Part shown: in pieces, positions 24,398-33,630 of the stretch
How positions within the stretch are numbered: the stretch's first letter is position 1
Layout: each line of letters opens with the position of its first letter
DNA from: Caballeronia cordobensis
Lineage (GTDB): Bacteria > Pseudomonadota > Gammaproteobacteria > Burkholderiales > Burkholderiaceae
Assembly (NCBI RefSeq): GCF_001544575.2
Contig: NZ_FCNY02000009.1
Location: 62,001-126,000 of the forward strand
Direction of reading: 5' to 3'
Length of the DNA: 64,000 nt
Program-made: the position numbers and the translations under genes
Notes under the pieces: model-generated
What the model was told of the DNA's origin: nothing
Seen by the model: the letters and a program-made list of their open reading frames with translations, nothing else
Databases searched by the model: none

Positions 24398-24913
24398 ATG
24401 GCATCGAGCAAGGCGCATCACGCGACCGGATGGGCCGCGGGCATCATCGCGGCGGCGGTCGTCACGCATCCCGTTTCGGCGGCGCGGGCGGATTTGCTCG
24501 CGGGCGTGCTCGCGCTGCTCGCAGGCGTTGCAGGCGCAACCGCGCCGGACTGGCTCGAAGTCGCATGGTGGACGCGCGCGCGCAAGCTGTGGATCACGCA
24601 TCGCACGCTCACGCACTGGGGCATCGGCTGGGCGGCGCTGCTCGCGGTCTCGTATCATTTTCTCGGGCGGCATCCGGCGGCGCCGGTCGCGTTCGGCTTT
24701 GCCTGCGGCGGCCTCATGCATCTGTTCGCGGACTGGCCCAACCCGCTCGGCGTGCCGTGGATCGCGTCGCGCCATTCGCTCAATCTGTGGACGAGCGGAC
24801 ATTGCGATCTGATCATCGTGGCGGCGGCGTGGGCCGCGGCGCTTTTCGTCGTCGACGATGTCTGGTTTCATCATGCCTATGGCCGCATGCTGCTGAACGC
24901 GCTGCGCATCTAG
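24398..24913 (+). CDS. YdjM-like membrane metal-dependent hydrolase
   Basis: Inner-membrane protein of the DUF457/YdjM family (predicted metal-dependent hydrolase), 171 residues with four hydrophobic helices. Family signatures are the N-terminal KAHHATGWAAG, the central ATAPDWLEV and the ITHRTLTHW motif, with conserved His/Asp residues near the membrane surface. In other bacteria members respond to SOS or phage genes; nothing here supports that. The ATG at 24398 lacks a strong ribosome site. Confidence 0.85.
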   Translation: MASSKAHHATGWAAGIIAAAVVTHPVSAARADLLAGVLALLAGVAGATAPDWLEVAWWTRARKLWITHRTLTHWGIGWAALLAVSYHFLGRHPAAPVAFGFACGGLMHLFADWPNPLGVPWIASRHSLNLWTSGHCDLIIVAAAWAAALFVVDDVWFHHAYGRMLLNALRI

Positions 24914-24941
24914 CCCGACCATCGCGAGGAGTCTCGTTCTC

Positions 24942-25436
24942 ATGCAACCGAATCGAATCACAAAGCGCTTCTTCCTGTTCTGCGCCGCAGTTTTGGCGAT
25001 GCTCGCGCTCGGCGGCTGCGCGGGCTTCCTGAACCGCGACGCGATGCGCGTGACGGTCGCGGGCATCGAGCCGCTCGAAGGGCAGGGGCTGGAAATGCGC
25101 TTCGCCGTGAAGCTGCGCGTGCAGAATCCGAACGACGCGCCGATCGACTTCGACGGCGTCGCGCTCGATCTCGACCTCAACGGCCGCCCGTTCGCGAGCG
25201 GCGTGAGCGATCAGCGCGGCTCGGTGCCGCGCTTCGGGGAGTTGGTCGTCTCGGTGCCGGTCACCGTATCGGCGTTTTCGGTCGCGCGCCAGGCGCTGGG
25301 CTTCGCCACCGGCGACACGGTCAAAAAAGTGTCCTACGCCGTGCGCGGCAAGCTCGCGGGCGGCATGCTCGGCGGCGCGCGCTTTTCGGACACGGGGTAC
25401 GTCGATATGCCGATGTCCGGCGCATCCGGCTACTGA
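24942..25436 (+). CDS. LEA14-like (WHy domain) lipoprotein
   Basis: Periplasmic lipoprotein of 164 residues. A signal peptide ends in lipobox LALGGC (Cys26). The remainder has the LEA-2/WHy beta-sandwich pattern: MRVTVAGIEPLEGQGLEMRFAVKLRVQNPNDAPIDFDGVALDLDLNGRPFASGVS, where QNPNDAPI is diagnostic. Proteins of this type protect against desiccation or salt in other organisms. Its stop overlaps the 3' end of a convergent cupin by 7 bp. Preceded by a GAGGAGTC ribosome site. Confidence 0.88.
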   Translation: MQPNRITKRFFLFCAAVLAMLALGGCAGFLNRDAMRVTVAGIEPLEGQGLEMRFAVKLRVQNPNDAPIDFDGVALDLDLNGRPFASGVSDQRGSVPRFGELVVSVPVTVSAFSVARQALGFATGDTVKKVSYAVRGKLAGGMLGGARFSDTGYVDMPMSGASGY

Positions 25437-25840
25437 TCGTTTTCCCGCGGATCGTAGGGCACGACGCGGTCCGCTTCGTTCGCGTCGTTGCGCGCGACCA
25501 CGGCGCGCGCCGGTTCCGTCGCGCTCAAATTGACGGGTTGATGCGGCACGCCGGGCGGAATGAAGACGAAATCGCCCGGCTCGTTGATGACCGATTCGGC
25601 CAGCCCCGGTCCATAGCGCGTCTCGATGCGCCCTTCCAGAACATAGATGCCCGTCTCGTAGCCGACATGCACGTGCGGCTCGGCCTGTCCGCCCGGCGGC
25701 ACGACGACCAGATGCATCGACAGGCCGCGCGTGCCGGCCGTCTGCGCCGACAATCCGATGAAATACGGCAGACGCTGCACCGCGGTGGCGACTTCCTGCT
25801 GCGGCCGCACGGTGACGACCTTCTGCTGATCCTGCTGCAT
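25430..25840 (-). CDS. Cupin-domain protein
   Basis: A 136-residue single-domain cupin. Motif 1: GGQAEPHVHVGYETGIYVLEGRIETRYG, motif 2: PGDFVFIPPGVPHQPVNLS, with His/Glu metal ligands. The N-terminus is unusual and Gln/Val-rich (MQQDQQKVVTVRPQQEVATAVQ). Start fixed by AAAGGAGAGCGCC. Members bind sugars, sugar nucleotides or small organic acids; the ligand here is unknown. It ends 7 bp into the convergent LEA lipoprotein gene. Confidence 0.85.
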   Translation of the reverse strand: MQQDQQKVVTVRPQQEVATAVQRLPYFIGLSAQTAGTRGLSMHLVVVPPGGQAEPHVHVGYETGIYVLEGRIETRYGPGLAESVINEPGDFVFIPPGVPHQPVNLSATEPARAVVARNDANEADRVVPYDPRENDQ

Positions 25841-26054
25841 GGCGCTCTCCTTTCGGGCTTTCATCGACAATAGCCGATAGCGCGTGTCGCGCAAAGATCA
25901 CGCGGCGCGGCTATCTTAGCCCGACAGGCGCGCACCGCCTTTGTGCAACCGCACATGCCCGACGCGCGGCCAAAAGCCCGCTCCGGCGCATAATCTCCTT
26001 GATTCGAAGAGCGTGCCGTAACCGCATCGCAACCGAAAGCCTCGGGAGGACACC

Positions 26055-29000
26055 ATGCTGGTCAAGAACGAAGCGCGGGTCGAACACCTCATCAAGGATC
26101 TCCTCGAATTCGCGCGAGGACGATTGCCGGAAGCGACCTACGAGGTCATCGAGCCGCTTCTTCGCTATTACTACGAGCAGGTCGACGTGGAAGACATCGC
26201 GAGCCGCGATGTCGCCGATCTCTACGGCGCCGCGATGGCGCACTGGCAGACGGCGCAGAAGTTCGCGGGCGGACGCGAGGTGCTGCGCGTCTACAACCCG
26301 AATCTGGAGCAGCACGGCTGGCACTCGGATCATACGGTCGTCGAGATCGTGAACGACGACATGCCGTTTCTCGTCGATTCCGTGACGATGGAGCTGAATC
26401 GCTTAGGCCTCGCGCTGCATTCGGCGATTCATCCGGTGTTTCGCGTGTGGCGCGCGAGCAAGGGCGCGCATGCGGGCGAGATCGAGCGCATCGGGCAGGG
26501 CCACGCCGAAGCCGGCGACGGCGACTCGCAGCTTGAATCCTTCATCCATTTCGAAGTGGACCGCTGCAGCGACGGCGAGCGGCTCGACGAAGTGCGCGAG
26601 AACATCGCGCGCGTGCTTGGCGACGTGCGTGCGGCGGTCGAAGACTGGCCGAAAGTCACCGAATCGGCGCGTGTTGCGATCAGCGATCTGAAAACGCGCG
26701 ACACGACGCCCGACGGCATCGAGTCGCGCGCGTTCCTCGAATGGATGGTCGCGGATCATTTCACGTTCCTCGGCTGCCGCGATTACGAACTCGTGGGGCA
26801 CGAAGGCGGTTTCGCGCTGCGCGGCGTGCAGGGCTCGGGTCTGGGCATTCTGCGCGAAACCTTGCGCGCGCCGTCCGCGGGCGATCTCACGCCGCTGCCG
26901 CCGGGCGCGGCCGCGATCATCGAGAGCGCGGCGCCCATCTTTCTGACGAAGGCCAATTCGCGCGCGACGGTGCATCGGCCGGGCTATCTCGACTATGTCG
27001 GCGTGAAGCGCACGTCGCCGGACGGCAAGGTGATCGGCGAGCGGCGTTTTCTCGGGCTGTACACCTCGACCGCGTATCTCGTGCCGACCTCCGAAATTCC
27101 GATCGTGCGGCGCAAGTGCGCGAACATCGTGCGGCGCGCGGGCTTTCTGGAGAAAGGGCATCTGGCGAAATCGCTCATCAGCGTGCTGGAGCAGTATCCG
27201 CGCGACGAGCTGTTTCAGGCCGACGAAGACACGCTCTTCGAAATCGCGCTCGGCGTGCTGCGCCTGCAGGAACATCAGCGCACGCGGCTCTTCGTGCGGC
27301 GCGACCGCTTCGACCGTTTCGTGTCGTGCCTCGTGTTCGTGCCGCGCGACAAGTTCAACACCGACCTGCGCCGCCGCATCAGCCGCGTGCTGATGGAAGC
27401 GTTCAACGGCAAGAGCATCGAGTTCACGCCGCTGCTTTCCGAGTCGCCGCTCGCGCGCATTCATATCGTCGTGCGCGCGGACCGCGGCGCGATGCACGAA
27501 GTCGATACGCGCGAACTCGAAACGCGCATCGTGCAGGTCGCGCGCCGCTGGCAGGACGATCTCGCCGATGCGCTCATCGACAGTCACGGCGAAGAAGCCG
27601 GCAATCGGCTGTTGCAGCGTTACGCCGATTCGTTCCCGGCGGGTTATCGCGAGGATTATCCGGCGCGCACGGCGGTGCGCGACATCGAGCTGATCGAGGC
27701 GACGCATACGCGCCCCGGCGGCTTGTCGATGAGTCTTTACCGGCCGATCGAAGCGGGCAAGCGCGCGTTTCGCTTCAAGGTGTACCGCGCGGGCGATCCG
27801 ATCGCGCTGTCGCACAGCCTGCCGATGCTGGAGCACCTCGGCGTGCGTGTCGATGAAGAACGGCCGTATCTGATCGAGCCGACGGGCGCGCCGAACGCGT
27901 GGATCCACGATTTCGGGCTGGAATTGCAGGACGATGTCGAGTTCGACATCGATCGCGTGAAGCCGCTCTTCGAGAACGCGTTCGCCGCGGTGTGGTCGGG
28001 CGAGATCGAGAACGACGACTACAACCGGCTCGTGCTGCGCGCGCAGTTCGGCTCGCGCGACGTCACGATCATGCGCGCGTACGCGAAGTATTTGCGGCAA
28101 GTCGGGTCCACGTTCAGCGACGCGTATATCGAGCGCGCGCTGATCGGCAATCCGCAGATCGCGAAGAAGCTGCTGCAGCTTTTCATGGTGCGCTTTGATC
28201 CGGCGCGCGGCGGGTCCGCGCAAGATCGCGAGCAGGCCGCCGAACGCGTGCTCGCCGATATCGAAGCGGCGCTCGATCAGGTGCCCAATCTCGACGAAGA
28301 CCGCATTCTGCGGCAGTTTCTCGGCGTCATCACGGCGACGGTGCGCACGAATCATTTCCATCGCGATGCGAACGGCGAGGCGCGTCCGTATGTCTCGTTC
28401 AAGCTCGATCCGTCGAAGGTGCCGGGCCTGCCCGAGCCCAAGCCGATGTTCGAGATCTGGGTCTATGCGCCGCGCGTCGAGGGCGTGCATCTGCGCGGCG
28501 GGCGCGTCGCGCGTGGCGGGCTGCGCTGGTCGGATCGGCGCGAGGATTTCCGCACTGAAGTGCTCGGCCTCATGAAAGCGCAGATGGTGAAGAACACGGT
28601 GATCGTGCCGGTGGGATCGAAGGGCGGTTTCGTCGTGAAGAATCCGCCGCCGGTGACGGATCGCGAGGCGTTTCTCGCCGAAGGCGTCGCGTGCTATCAG
28701 ATGTTCCTGCGCGGCCTGCTCGACGTGACCGACAACCGCACGCCCGAGGGCATCGTGCCGCCGCCGGATGTCGTGCGGCACGATCCGGATGACCCGTATC
28801 TCGTGGTCGCCGCCGACAAGGGCACGGCCACGTTCTCCGACTATGCGAACGCGATCGCGCACGAATACGGCTTCTGGCTCGACGATGCGTTCGCGTCCGG
28901 CGGCTCGGTCGGCTACGACCACAAGAAAATGGGCATCACCGCGCGCGGCGCGTGGGAGTCGGTGAAGCGCCATTTCCGCGAAATGAACTTCGATACGCAG

Positions 29001-30920
29001 ACGACCGATTTCACCGTGGTGGGCGTCGGCGACATGTCCGGCGACGTGTTCGGCAACGGCATGCTGCTGTCGCGTCATATCAAGCTGATCGCGGCATTCG
29101 ATCATCGGCATGTGTTTCTCGATCCGACGCCCGATACGGCGAAGAGCTTCGAGGAGCGCGCGCGGCTGTTCGCGCTGCCGCGTTCCAGTTGGGCCGATTA
29201 CGACGCCTCGCTGATCTCGACGGGCGGGGGCGTGTATCCGCGCACGGCGAAGTCGATTCCGATCTCGCCGCAAGTGCAGGCGGCGCTCGGCATCAGCGCG
29301 GCGGTGCTCGCGCCGAACGAGCTGATGCACGCGATTCTGCTTGCCGAAGCCGATCTGCTCTACAACGGCGGCGTGGGCACGTATGTGAAGTCGACCGCGG
29401 AGACGCATCTACAGGTCGGCGACCGCACCAACGACGCGGTGCGCGTGAACGGCGCGGAGCTGCGCGTGAAAGTGGTCGCGGAAGGCGGCAATCTCGGCCT
29501 CACGCAACTGGGGCGCATCGAGTTCGCGCAGAAGGGCGGGCGCATCAACACGGATGCGATCGACAATTCGGCGGGCGTCGATTGCTCGGATCACGAAGTG
29601 AACATCAAGATTCTGCTGGGTCTCGTGGTCGCGGACGGCGAGATGACCGAGAAGCAGCGCAACGCCTTGCTTGCCGAAATGACCGATGAAGTCGGCCTGC
29701 TGGTGCTGAAGGACAACTACGCGCAGACGCAGGCGCTCTCGATCGCCAAGCGCCACGAAGCCGAAACGCTCGATGCCGAGGCGCGCATGATGCGCTATCT
29801 CGAACGCGCGGGCCGTCTGAAGCGGCGCATCGAGTTTCTGCCGAACGACGACGAGATCACCGAGCGCGCGGCGGCGAAGTCGGGGCTGACGTCGCCGGAA
29901 CGCGCCGTCCTGCTCGCGTACGGAAAGATGTGGCTGTACGACGAACTGCTCGAATCGGACGTGCCGGAAGATGCGCTCGTCGCCGACATGCTGCCCGACT
30001 ATTTCCCGAAGCCCTTGCAGCAGCGCTACAGCGAGACGATGCAGCGCCATCCGCTGAAACGCGAAATCCTCGCGACGCATCTGACCAATGCGCTCGTGAA
30101 CCGTGTGGGCTGCACCTTCGTGCATCGGCTGATGGAAGAGACCGATGCGCGCCCGAGCGATATCGTGCGCGCGGCGCTGATGTCGCGCGATGTCTTCGAT
30201 CTCGACGATCTGTGGCGCAGCATCGACGGGCTCGACAATATCGTCGCGGACGAAGTGCAGGCGCGCATGTTCGTGGAGGTCGTGCGCCTGCTCGACGATA
30301 CGTCGCTGTGGTTCCTGCGCCATCTGAAGCACAACGGAACCGGCACGGCCGAGGCGAGGGGCCTGCTCGCGCGTTGCCGCGAGGCGGCGCAACGGCTCGC
30401 GCCGCAACTGCCCGCGCTCTTGCCCGCGACGCAGCTCGACGCGTGGTATGCGCGGCGGCGCGAACTGGAGGATGCGGGCGTGGAGAGCACGCTCGCGGCG
30501 CGCGTGGCGAGCGGCGAGATCGCGACCGCGGTGCTCGACAGCGCGGAAGTGGCGGCATGCTCGGAGCGCAGCCTGGAACTCGTCGCGAGCGTGTACTTCG
30601 GCATCGGCACTTTGCTCGATTATCGCGGCATCGCCGAACGGGCGATGGCGCTGCCGATCGCGACGCACTGGGATCTGCTCGCGCGCGCCGCGGCGCTGGA
30701 GGAACTCGCACGGCTCAAGCGCGCGCTGACGGTGAGCGCGCTGGAGCAGTCGCGCGGCATCGACGCGCCGGATGTGATCGTCGAAAGCTGGCGCGCGAAG
30801 CGGGAGGCCGCGCTCGACCGGTACACGCGTCTTTTGGCGGAATTGCGCGCGAGCGGCGGTGCGAGCTTGTCGATGTTGCTCGTGGTCGTGCGGGAGATGG
30901 CGGTGCTGGAGCGGGCTTGA
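26055..30920 (+). CDS. gdhB: NAD-dependent glutamate dehydrogenase, 180-kDa type
   Basis: Cytoplasmic enzyme of 1621 residues converting L-glutamate to 2-oxoglutarate and ammonia, mainly catabolic. The N-terminal half (about 1-700) is the family-specific ACT-containing regulatory region. The catalytic core is central: lysine loop GSKGGFVVKNPPPV (about 854-867), DKGTATFSDYAN near 920, and the NAD-binding GVGDMSGDVFGNGMLLS near 990. A GVDCSDHEVNIKILLG motif is near 1175, and the C-terminus is helical. Preceded by GGGAGGACACC at the right spacing. It is a single-gene unit ending in the terminator at 30945-30977. Size and motifs leave little doubt. Confidence 0.96.
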   Translation: MLVKNEARVEHLIKDLLEFARGRLPEATYEVIEPLLRYYYEQVDVEDIASRDVADLYGAAMAHWQTAQKFAGGREVLRVYNPNLEQHGWHSDHTVVEIVNDDMPFLVDSVTMELNRLGLALHSAIHPVFRVWRASKGAHAGEIERIGQGHAEAGDGDSQLESFIHFEVDRCSDGERLDEVRENIARVLGDVRAAVEDWPKVTESARVAISDLKTRDTTPDGIESRAFLEWMVADHFTFLGCRDYELVGHEGGFALRGVQGSGLGILRETLRAPSAGDLTPLPPGAAAIIESAAPIFLTKANSRATVHRPGYLDYVGVKRTSPDGKVIGERRFLGLYTSTAYLVPTSEIPIVRRKCANIVRRAGFLEKGHLAKSLISVLEQYPRDELFQADEDTLFEIALGVLRLQEHQRTRLFVRRDRFDRFVSCLVFVPRDKFNTDLRRRISRVLMEAFNGKSIEFTPLLSESPLARIHIVVRADRGAMHEVDTRELETRIVQVARRWQDDLADALIDSHGEEAGNRLLQRYADSFPAGYREDYPARTAVRDIELIEATHTRPGGLSMSLYRPIEAGKRAFRFKVYRAGDPIALSHSLPMLEHLGVRVDEERPYLIEPTGAPNAWIHDFGLELQDDVEFDIDRVKPLFENAFAAVWSGEIENDDYNRLVLRAQFGSRDVTIMRAYAKYLRQVGSTFSDAYIERALIGNPQIAKKLLQLFMVRFDPARGGSAQDREQAAERVLADIEAALDQVPNLDEDRILRQFLGVITATVRTNHFHRDANGEARPYVSFKLDPSKVPGLPEPKPMFEIWVYAPRVEGVHLRGGRVARGGLRWSDRREDFRTEVLGLMKAQMVKNTVIVPVGSKGGFVVKNPPPVTDREAFLAEGVACYQMFLRGLLDVTDNRTPEGIVPPPDVVRHDPDDPYLVVAADKGTATFSDYANAIAHEYGFWLDDAFASGGSVGYDHKKMGITARGAWESVKRHFREMNFDTQTTDFTVVGVGDMSGDVFGNGMLLSRHIKLIAAFDHRHVFLDPTPDTAKSFEERARLFALPRSSWADYDASLISTGGGVYPRTAKSIPISPQVQAALGISAAVLAPNELMHAILLAEADLLYNGGVGTYVKSTAETHLQVGDRTNDAVRVNGAELRVKVVAEGGNLGLTQLGRIEFAQKGGRINTDAIDNSAGVDCSDHEVNIKILLGLVVADGEMTEKQRNALLAEMTDEVGLLVLKDNYAQTQALSIAKRHEAETLDAEARMMRYLERAGRLKRRIEFLPNDDEITERAAAKSGLTSPERAVLLAYGKMWLYDELLESDVPEDALVADMLPDYFPKPLQQRYSETMQRHPLKREILATHLTNALVNRVGCTFVHRLMEETDARPSDIVRAALMSRDVFDLDDLWRSIDGLDNIVADEVQARMFVEVVRLLDDTSLWFLRHLKHNGTGTAEARGLLARCREAAQRLAPQLPALLPATQLDAWYARRRELEDAGVESTLAARVASGEIATAVLDSAEVAACSERSLELVASVYFGIGTLLDYRGIAERAMALPIATHWDLLARAAALEELARLKRALTVSALEQSRGIDAPDVIVESWRAKREAALDRYTRLLAELRASGGASLSMLLVVVREMAVLERA

Positions 30921-30944
30921 TCGGCGACAACCCGACTTGCCGAG

Positions 30945-30977
30945 ACGGCGGCTGCGGATGCAGTCGCCGTTATTTTT
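30945..30977 (+). terminator. Intrinsic terminator of gdhB
   Basis: Stem arms ACGGCGGCTGC (30945-30955) and GCAGTCGCCGT (30960-30970), 11 pairs with one G-T wobble, loop GGAT, followed by TATTTTT. Located 24 bp after the gdhB stop codon. Confidence 0.9.
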
Positions 30978-31087
30978 AGGAATTTTCTTCCTCTCGAAAA
31001 TTTTGAAATGCCAAATAATCGTCGGCGTTTTGAAATCGTCTGCTGATAGGCAGTCGATCTAACTTTCCGACGTTTTTGAGGCAATCA

Positions 31088-31765
31088 ATGAAATTGACAA
31101 AAGGACGCTTGACGTTCGTCATCGCGTCTGCAACAGCGATCCTGAGCGGATGCGCGACCGAGGCGTCGCGCGCGTTGGCGGTGCCCGAAGTCGCCAGCGC
31201 CCAGAAGCCCTTCGCCGGCAAGCCGGTGCCGGTCGCGATCGGCAAATTCGATAATCGCTCGACTTATGGGCGCGGCCTGTTCTCGGACGGCGTCGACCGC
31301 CTCGGCAGTCAGGCCAAAACCATTCTCGTCACGGACTTGCAGCAGAGCCGCCGTTTCGCGGTGCTGGACCGCGACAATCTCGGTGAAACGAAGCAGGAAG
31401 CCGGCTACGCGAACAAGGCGCAGACGATCCGCGGCGCGAACTACGTCATCACCGGCGACGTCACCGAGTTCGGCCGCAAGGAAGTGGGCGACCAGGAACT
31501 CTTCGGCATTCTCGGCCGTGGAAAGACGCAGGTGGCCTACGCGAAAGTGAGCCTCAATATCGTCGATATCGCCACGTCCGAAGTCGTGACGTCGAGCCAG
31601 GGCGCGGGCGAGTTCAGCTTGTCGAACCGCGAAGTGATCGGCTTCGGCGGCACGTCGACCTATGACTCGACGCTCAACGGCAAGGTGCTCGATCTCGCCA
31701 TCAGCGAAGCGGTCAATCACCTGGCCGAACAAGTCGACGGCGGCGTGCTGAAAGCCGCCAAGTAA
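31088..31765 (+). CDS. CsgG/HfaB-family outer-membrane lipoprotein
   Basis: Lipoprotein of 225 residues with lipobox ILSGC (Cys22) and the CsgG family pattern: PVPVAIGKFDNRS, a VTDLQQSRRFAVLDRDNLGETKQEAGY segment, RGANYVITGDVTEFG, and YAKVSLNIVDIATSEVVTSSQGAGEFSLSN. CsgG forms a nonameric secretion pore for curli subunits; the homologues clustered with DUF4810 and DUF799 are thought to form a different assembly and no curli genes are nearby. It starts a three-gene lipoprotein operon. The RBS GAGGCAATCA precedes the ATG at 31088. Confidence 0.9.
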   Translation: MKLTKGRLTFVIASATAILSGCATEASRALAVPEVASAQKPFAGKPVPVAIGKFDNRSTYGRGLFSDGVDRLGSQAKTILVTDLQQSRRFAVLDRDNLGETKQEAGYANKAQTIRGANYVITGDVTEFGRKEVGDQELFGILGRGKTQVAYAKVSLNIVDIATSEVVTSSQGAGEFSLSNREVIGFGGTSTYDSTLNGKVLDLAISEAVNHLAEQVDGGVLKAAK

Positions 31766-31787
31766 CGCTCGCTTCCAATCGAAAGAC

Positions 31788-32150
31788 ATGAACATGAAGA
31801 ACCACACACTGACTGGCCTCGTGCTGCCGGTCGCGGCGGCGTGCGCGCTGCTGACGGGATGCGCGACCAAAACGCCATCGCTTTATCAATGGGACGGCTA
31901 TCAGCCTCAGGTCTACGAATACTTCAAAGGCCAGAAGGATGCGGCCCAACAGATCGCGGCGCTGGAGCAGGCGCGTACGAAGATCTTCGCGAGCGACAAG
32001 ACATTGCCGCCGGGATTCCGCGCGCATCTTGGCATGCTGTACGCAAGCGTTGGCAAGGGCGCCGAGGCCCGCCAGCAACTGACGGAAGAGAAGGAGCGGT
32101 TTCCCGAATCCTCCGCGTATATGGATTTCCTGTTGAGCAAACTTCAGTAA
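31788..32150 (+). CDS. DUF4810 lipoprotein
   Basis: A 120-residue lipoprotein (lipobox LLTGC, Cys25) of the DUF4810 family, identified by SLYQWDGYQPQVYEYFKG and the TPR-like helices that follow (QIAALEQARTKI..., PGFRAHLGMLYASVGKGAEARQQLTEEKERFPES). Second in the CsgG-DUF4810-DUF799 operon, 22 bp after the first gene and 9 bp before the third. It probably works with the CsgG-like pore as a periplasmic lipid-anchored adaptor (inference from consistent clustering). Confidence 0.88.
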   Translation: MNMKNHTLTGLVLPVAAACALLTGCATKTPSLYQWDGYQPQVYEYFKGQKDAAQQIAALEQARTKIFASDKTLPPGFRAHLGMLYASVGKGAEARQQLTEEKERFPESSAYMDFLLSKLQ

Positions 32151-32159
32151 GCGCCGAAC

Positions 32160-32831
32160 ATGACCTTGAATATTTCCCGCAAACTCATCGCGGTTCTGTC
32201 GATTCTCCTGTTTCTGTCGGCGTGCGCTTCTTCGCGCAGCCAGCCCGACTACACGGCGTTTCGCAATAGCAAGCCGCGCTCGATTCTCGTGTTGCCGCCG
32301 ATCAACGACACGAACGATGTCAACGCGACTTACGGCATGCTCTCCCAGATGACGATGCCGCTCGCCGAAGGCGGCTACTACGTGGTGCCGGTCGCCGCAA
32401 TGGAAGAGACCTTCAAGCATAACGGCCTGACGCTGCCCAACGAGATTCAGGACGTCGCGCCGGCCAAGCTGCGCAGCATCTTCGGCGCGGATGCCGCGTT
32501 GTACACGAAGATCACCGACTACGGCTCGTCGTATCGGGTCATCGCGAACAAGACGCAGGTTTCGGCGCAAGCGAAGCTCGTCGACTTGCGTTCGGGCGAG
32601 ACGCTCTGGAATGGTTCGGCAACGGCGAACGGCAGCGAAACCGGCTTCAATGTCAGCGTGGGCGGCGGGCTCGTCAGTGCGCTGGTGCAAACGGCGGTTA
32701 GCCAGGCCGTGAATGTCGCGACGGACAAATCCTGGGATGTCGCCGGATTGACCAGTCAGCGTCTGCTGGCGACAGGCGCGCCGAACGGCTTGCTGTACGG
32801 TCCGCGATCGCCGAAGTTCGGCACGGACTAA
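32160..32831 (+). CDS. DUF799 lipoprotein (GNA1162 type)
   Basis: A 223-residue lipoprotein (lipobox FLSAC, Cys21) of the DUF799/GNA1162 family, recognised from PRSILVLPPINDTNDVNATYGMLSQMTMPLAEGGYYVVPVAAMEETFKHNGLTLPNEIQ and the TKITDYGSSYRVIANKTQVSAQAKLVDLRSGETLWNG strand region. Third gene of the lipoprotein cluster, followed by a strong terminator. The Neisseria homologue is a vaccine-candidate surface-associated lipoprotein that sits with CsgG-like and DUF4810 proteins in the same order. Confidence 0.9.
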   Translation: MTLNISRKLIAVLSILLFLSACASSRSQPDYTAFRNSKPRSILVLPPINDTNDVNATYGMLSQMTMPLAEGGYYVVPVAAMEETFKHNGLTLPNEIQDVAPAKLRSIFGADAALYTKITDYGSSYRVIANKTQVSAQAKLVDLRSGETLWNGSATANGSETGFNVSVGGGLVSALVQTAVSQAVNVATDKSWDVAGLTSQRLLATGAPNGLLYGPRSPKFGTD

Positions 32832-32853
32832 GCGAAACGGGGTTCTTACTACG

Positions 32854-32895
32854 ACTGCGGCGCGTCCGGTACCCCGGCGCGCCGCAGTTTTTTTT
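32854..32895 (+). terminator. Intrinsic terminator of the CsgG lipoprotein operon
   Basis: Stem arms ACTGCGGCGCG (32854-32864) and CGCGCCGCAGT (32878-32888), perfect 11 bp, 13-nt loop, then TTTTTTT (32889-32895). It begins 22 bp after the DUF799 stop and ends the operon. Confidence 0.92.
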
Positions 32896-32922
32896 ACGGG
32901 CTACATCGTTGCCCGTGACACG

Positions 32923-33183
32923 TCAGTGCGTGAACTGGACGCGATTGTTCGGATTATTCAGATCCGTATGGAACGTGTCGTTGCGCGGCTGCTTGCGCGC
33001 TTCGTCGAAGCGGCGCGACTCGGCGCGTTCGTGGCCGCGATACTCGCCTTCGTGGCGGCCGTTGTCGTGGTGCGCATAAGCCTCACGGTTCTCGTGACGC
33101 TCGTGTTTCTCGTAATACGGCTTGGCAAACGCGCTCACGGAAACGCAAGCGATGATAGCGGCGGCGAGAAGCTTCTTGTTCAT
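32923..33183 (-). CDS. His-rich small secreted protein
   Basis: An 86-residue protein with a signal peptide (residues 1-20, AAAIIACVSVSAFA). The mature part is very His/Arg/Glu-rich (YYEKHERHENREAYAHHDNGRHEGEYRGHERAESRR) and ends in TDLNNPNNRVQFTH. The many His and acidic residues suggest metal binding (inference). It is convergent with the lipoprotein operon terminator. No family recognised. Confidence 0.65.
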   Translation of the reverse strand: MNKKLLAAAIIACVSVSAFAKPYYEKHERHENREAYAHHDNGRHEGEYRGHERAESRRFDEARKQPRNDTFHTDLNNPNNRVQFTH

Positions 33184-33630
33184 ACAACAATTCCTTCAAC
33201 GATTCGGCAGGCCGGATGACCTGCGCACGCAAAAAAACGCGGCACGTCACGCAGCGTTGACGTCGCTCACTCCGTTGTAAGGACTTTTGACATTTATTGG
33301 CAGAGGAGTGCCTTAAAACAAAGTTATCCGAATCGAATTCATAAAGCGCTGATTCCAATAACACGACGCGATGCCCACTTTGTCCGATTCATGCTAGATG
33401 ACGAGTAAAAAATGGCTGCCTAAGGCCTTTACATCCTGTAAGTCACGGCATTAAATCAATGAGCGGGCCGCGGTCCGCTTTCGCAGTCTCTTCCCGTTCT
33501 CGTGATCTCCATGGCGCGCTTCTGATCGACCGGCCGGTTTCGATCCGACGACGGGTTCCTTGCGCTTTCGCCGTACCAGCTGGCAGGGTCGGGCACGTCG
33601 CGGCGCTTCATCCAGCAGCGAGGTCTCACA
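33184..33630. other. Non-coding 447-bp stretch with operator-like palindrome
   Basis: No gene seen. It separates two divergent genes. The only structured element is GATCGACCGGCCGGTTTCGATC-like: arms GATCGA (33524-33529) and TCGATC (33540-33545) flanking an ACCGGCCGGT palindrome (33529-33538), about 90 bp before the oxidase ATG. An AAAAAAACGCG tract and a moderately AT-rich part lie at 33225-33420. Confidence 0.5.

Noticed and set aside
26403..29408. Long open frame of 1001 codons on the minus strand inside the NAD-glutamate dehydrogenase gene
   Set aside because: Sequence is Arg/Ala/His-rich with no domain; a GC-bias shadow of gdhB on the opposite strand.
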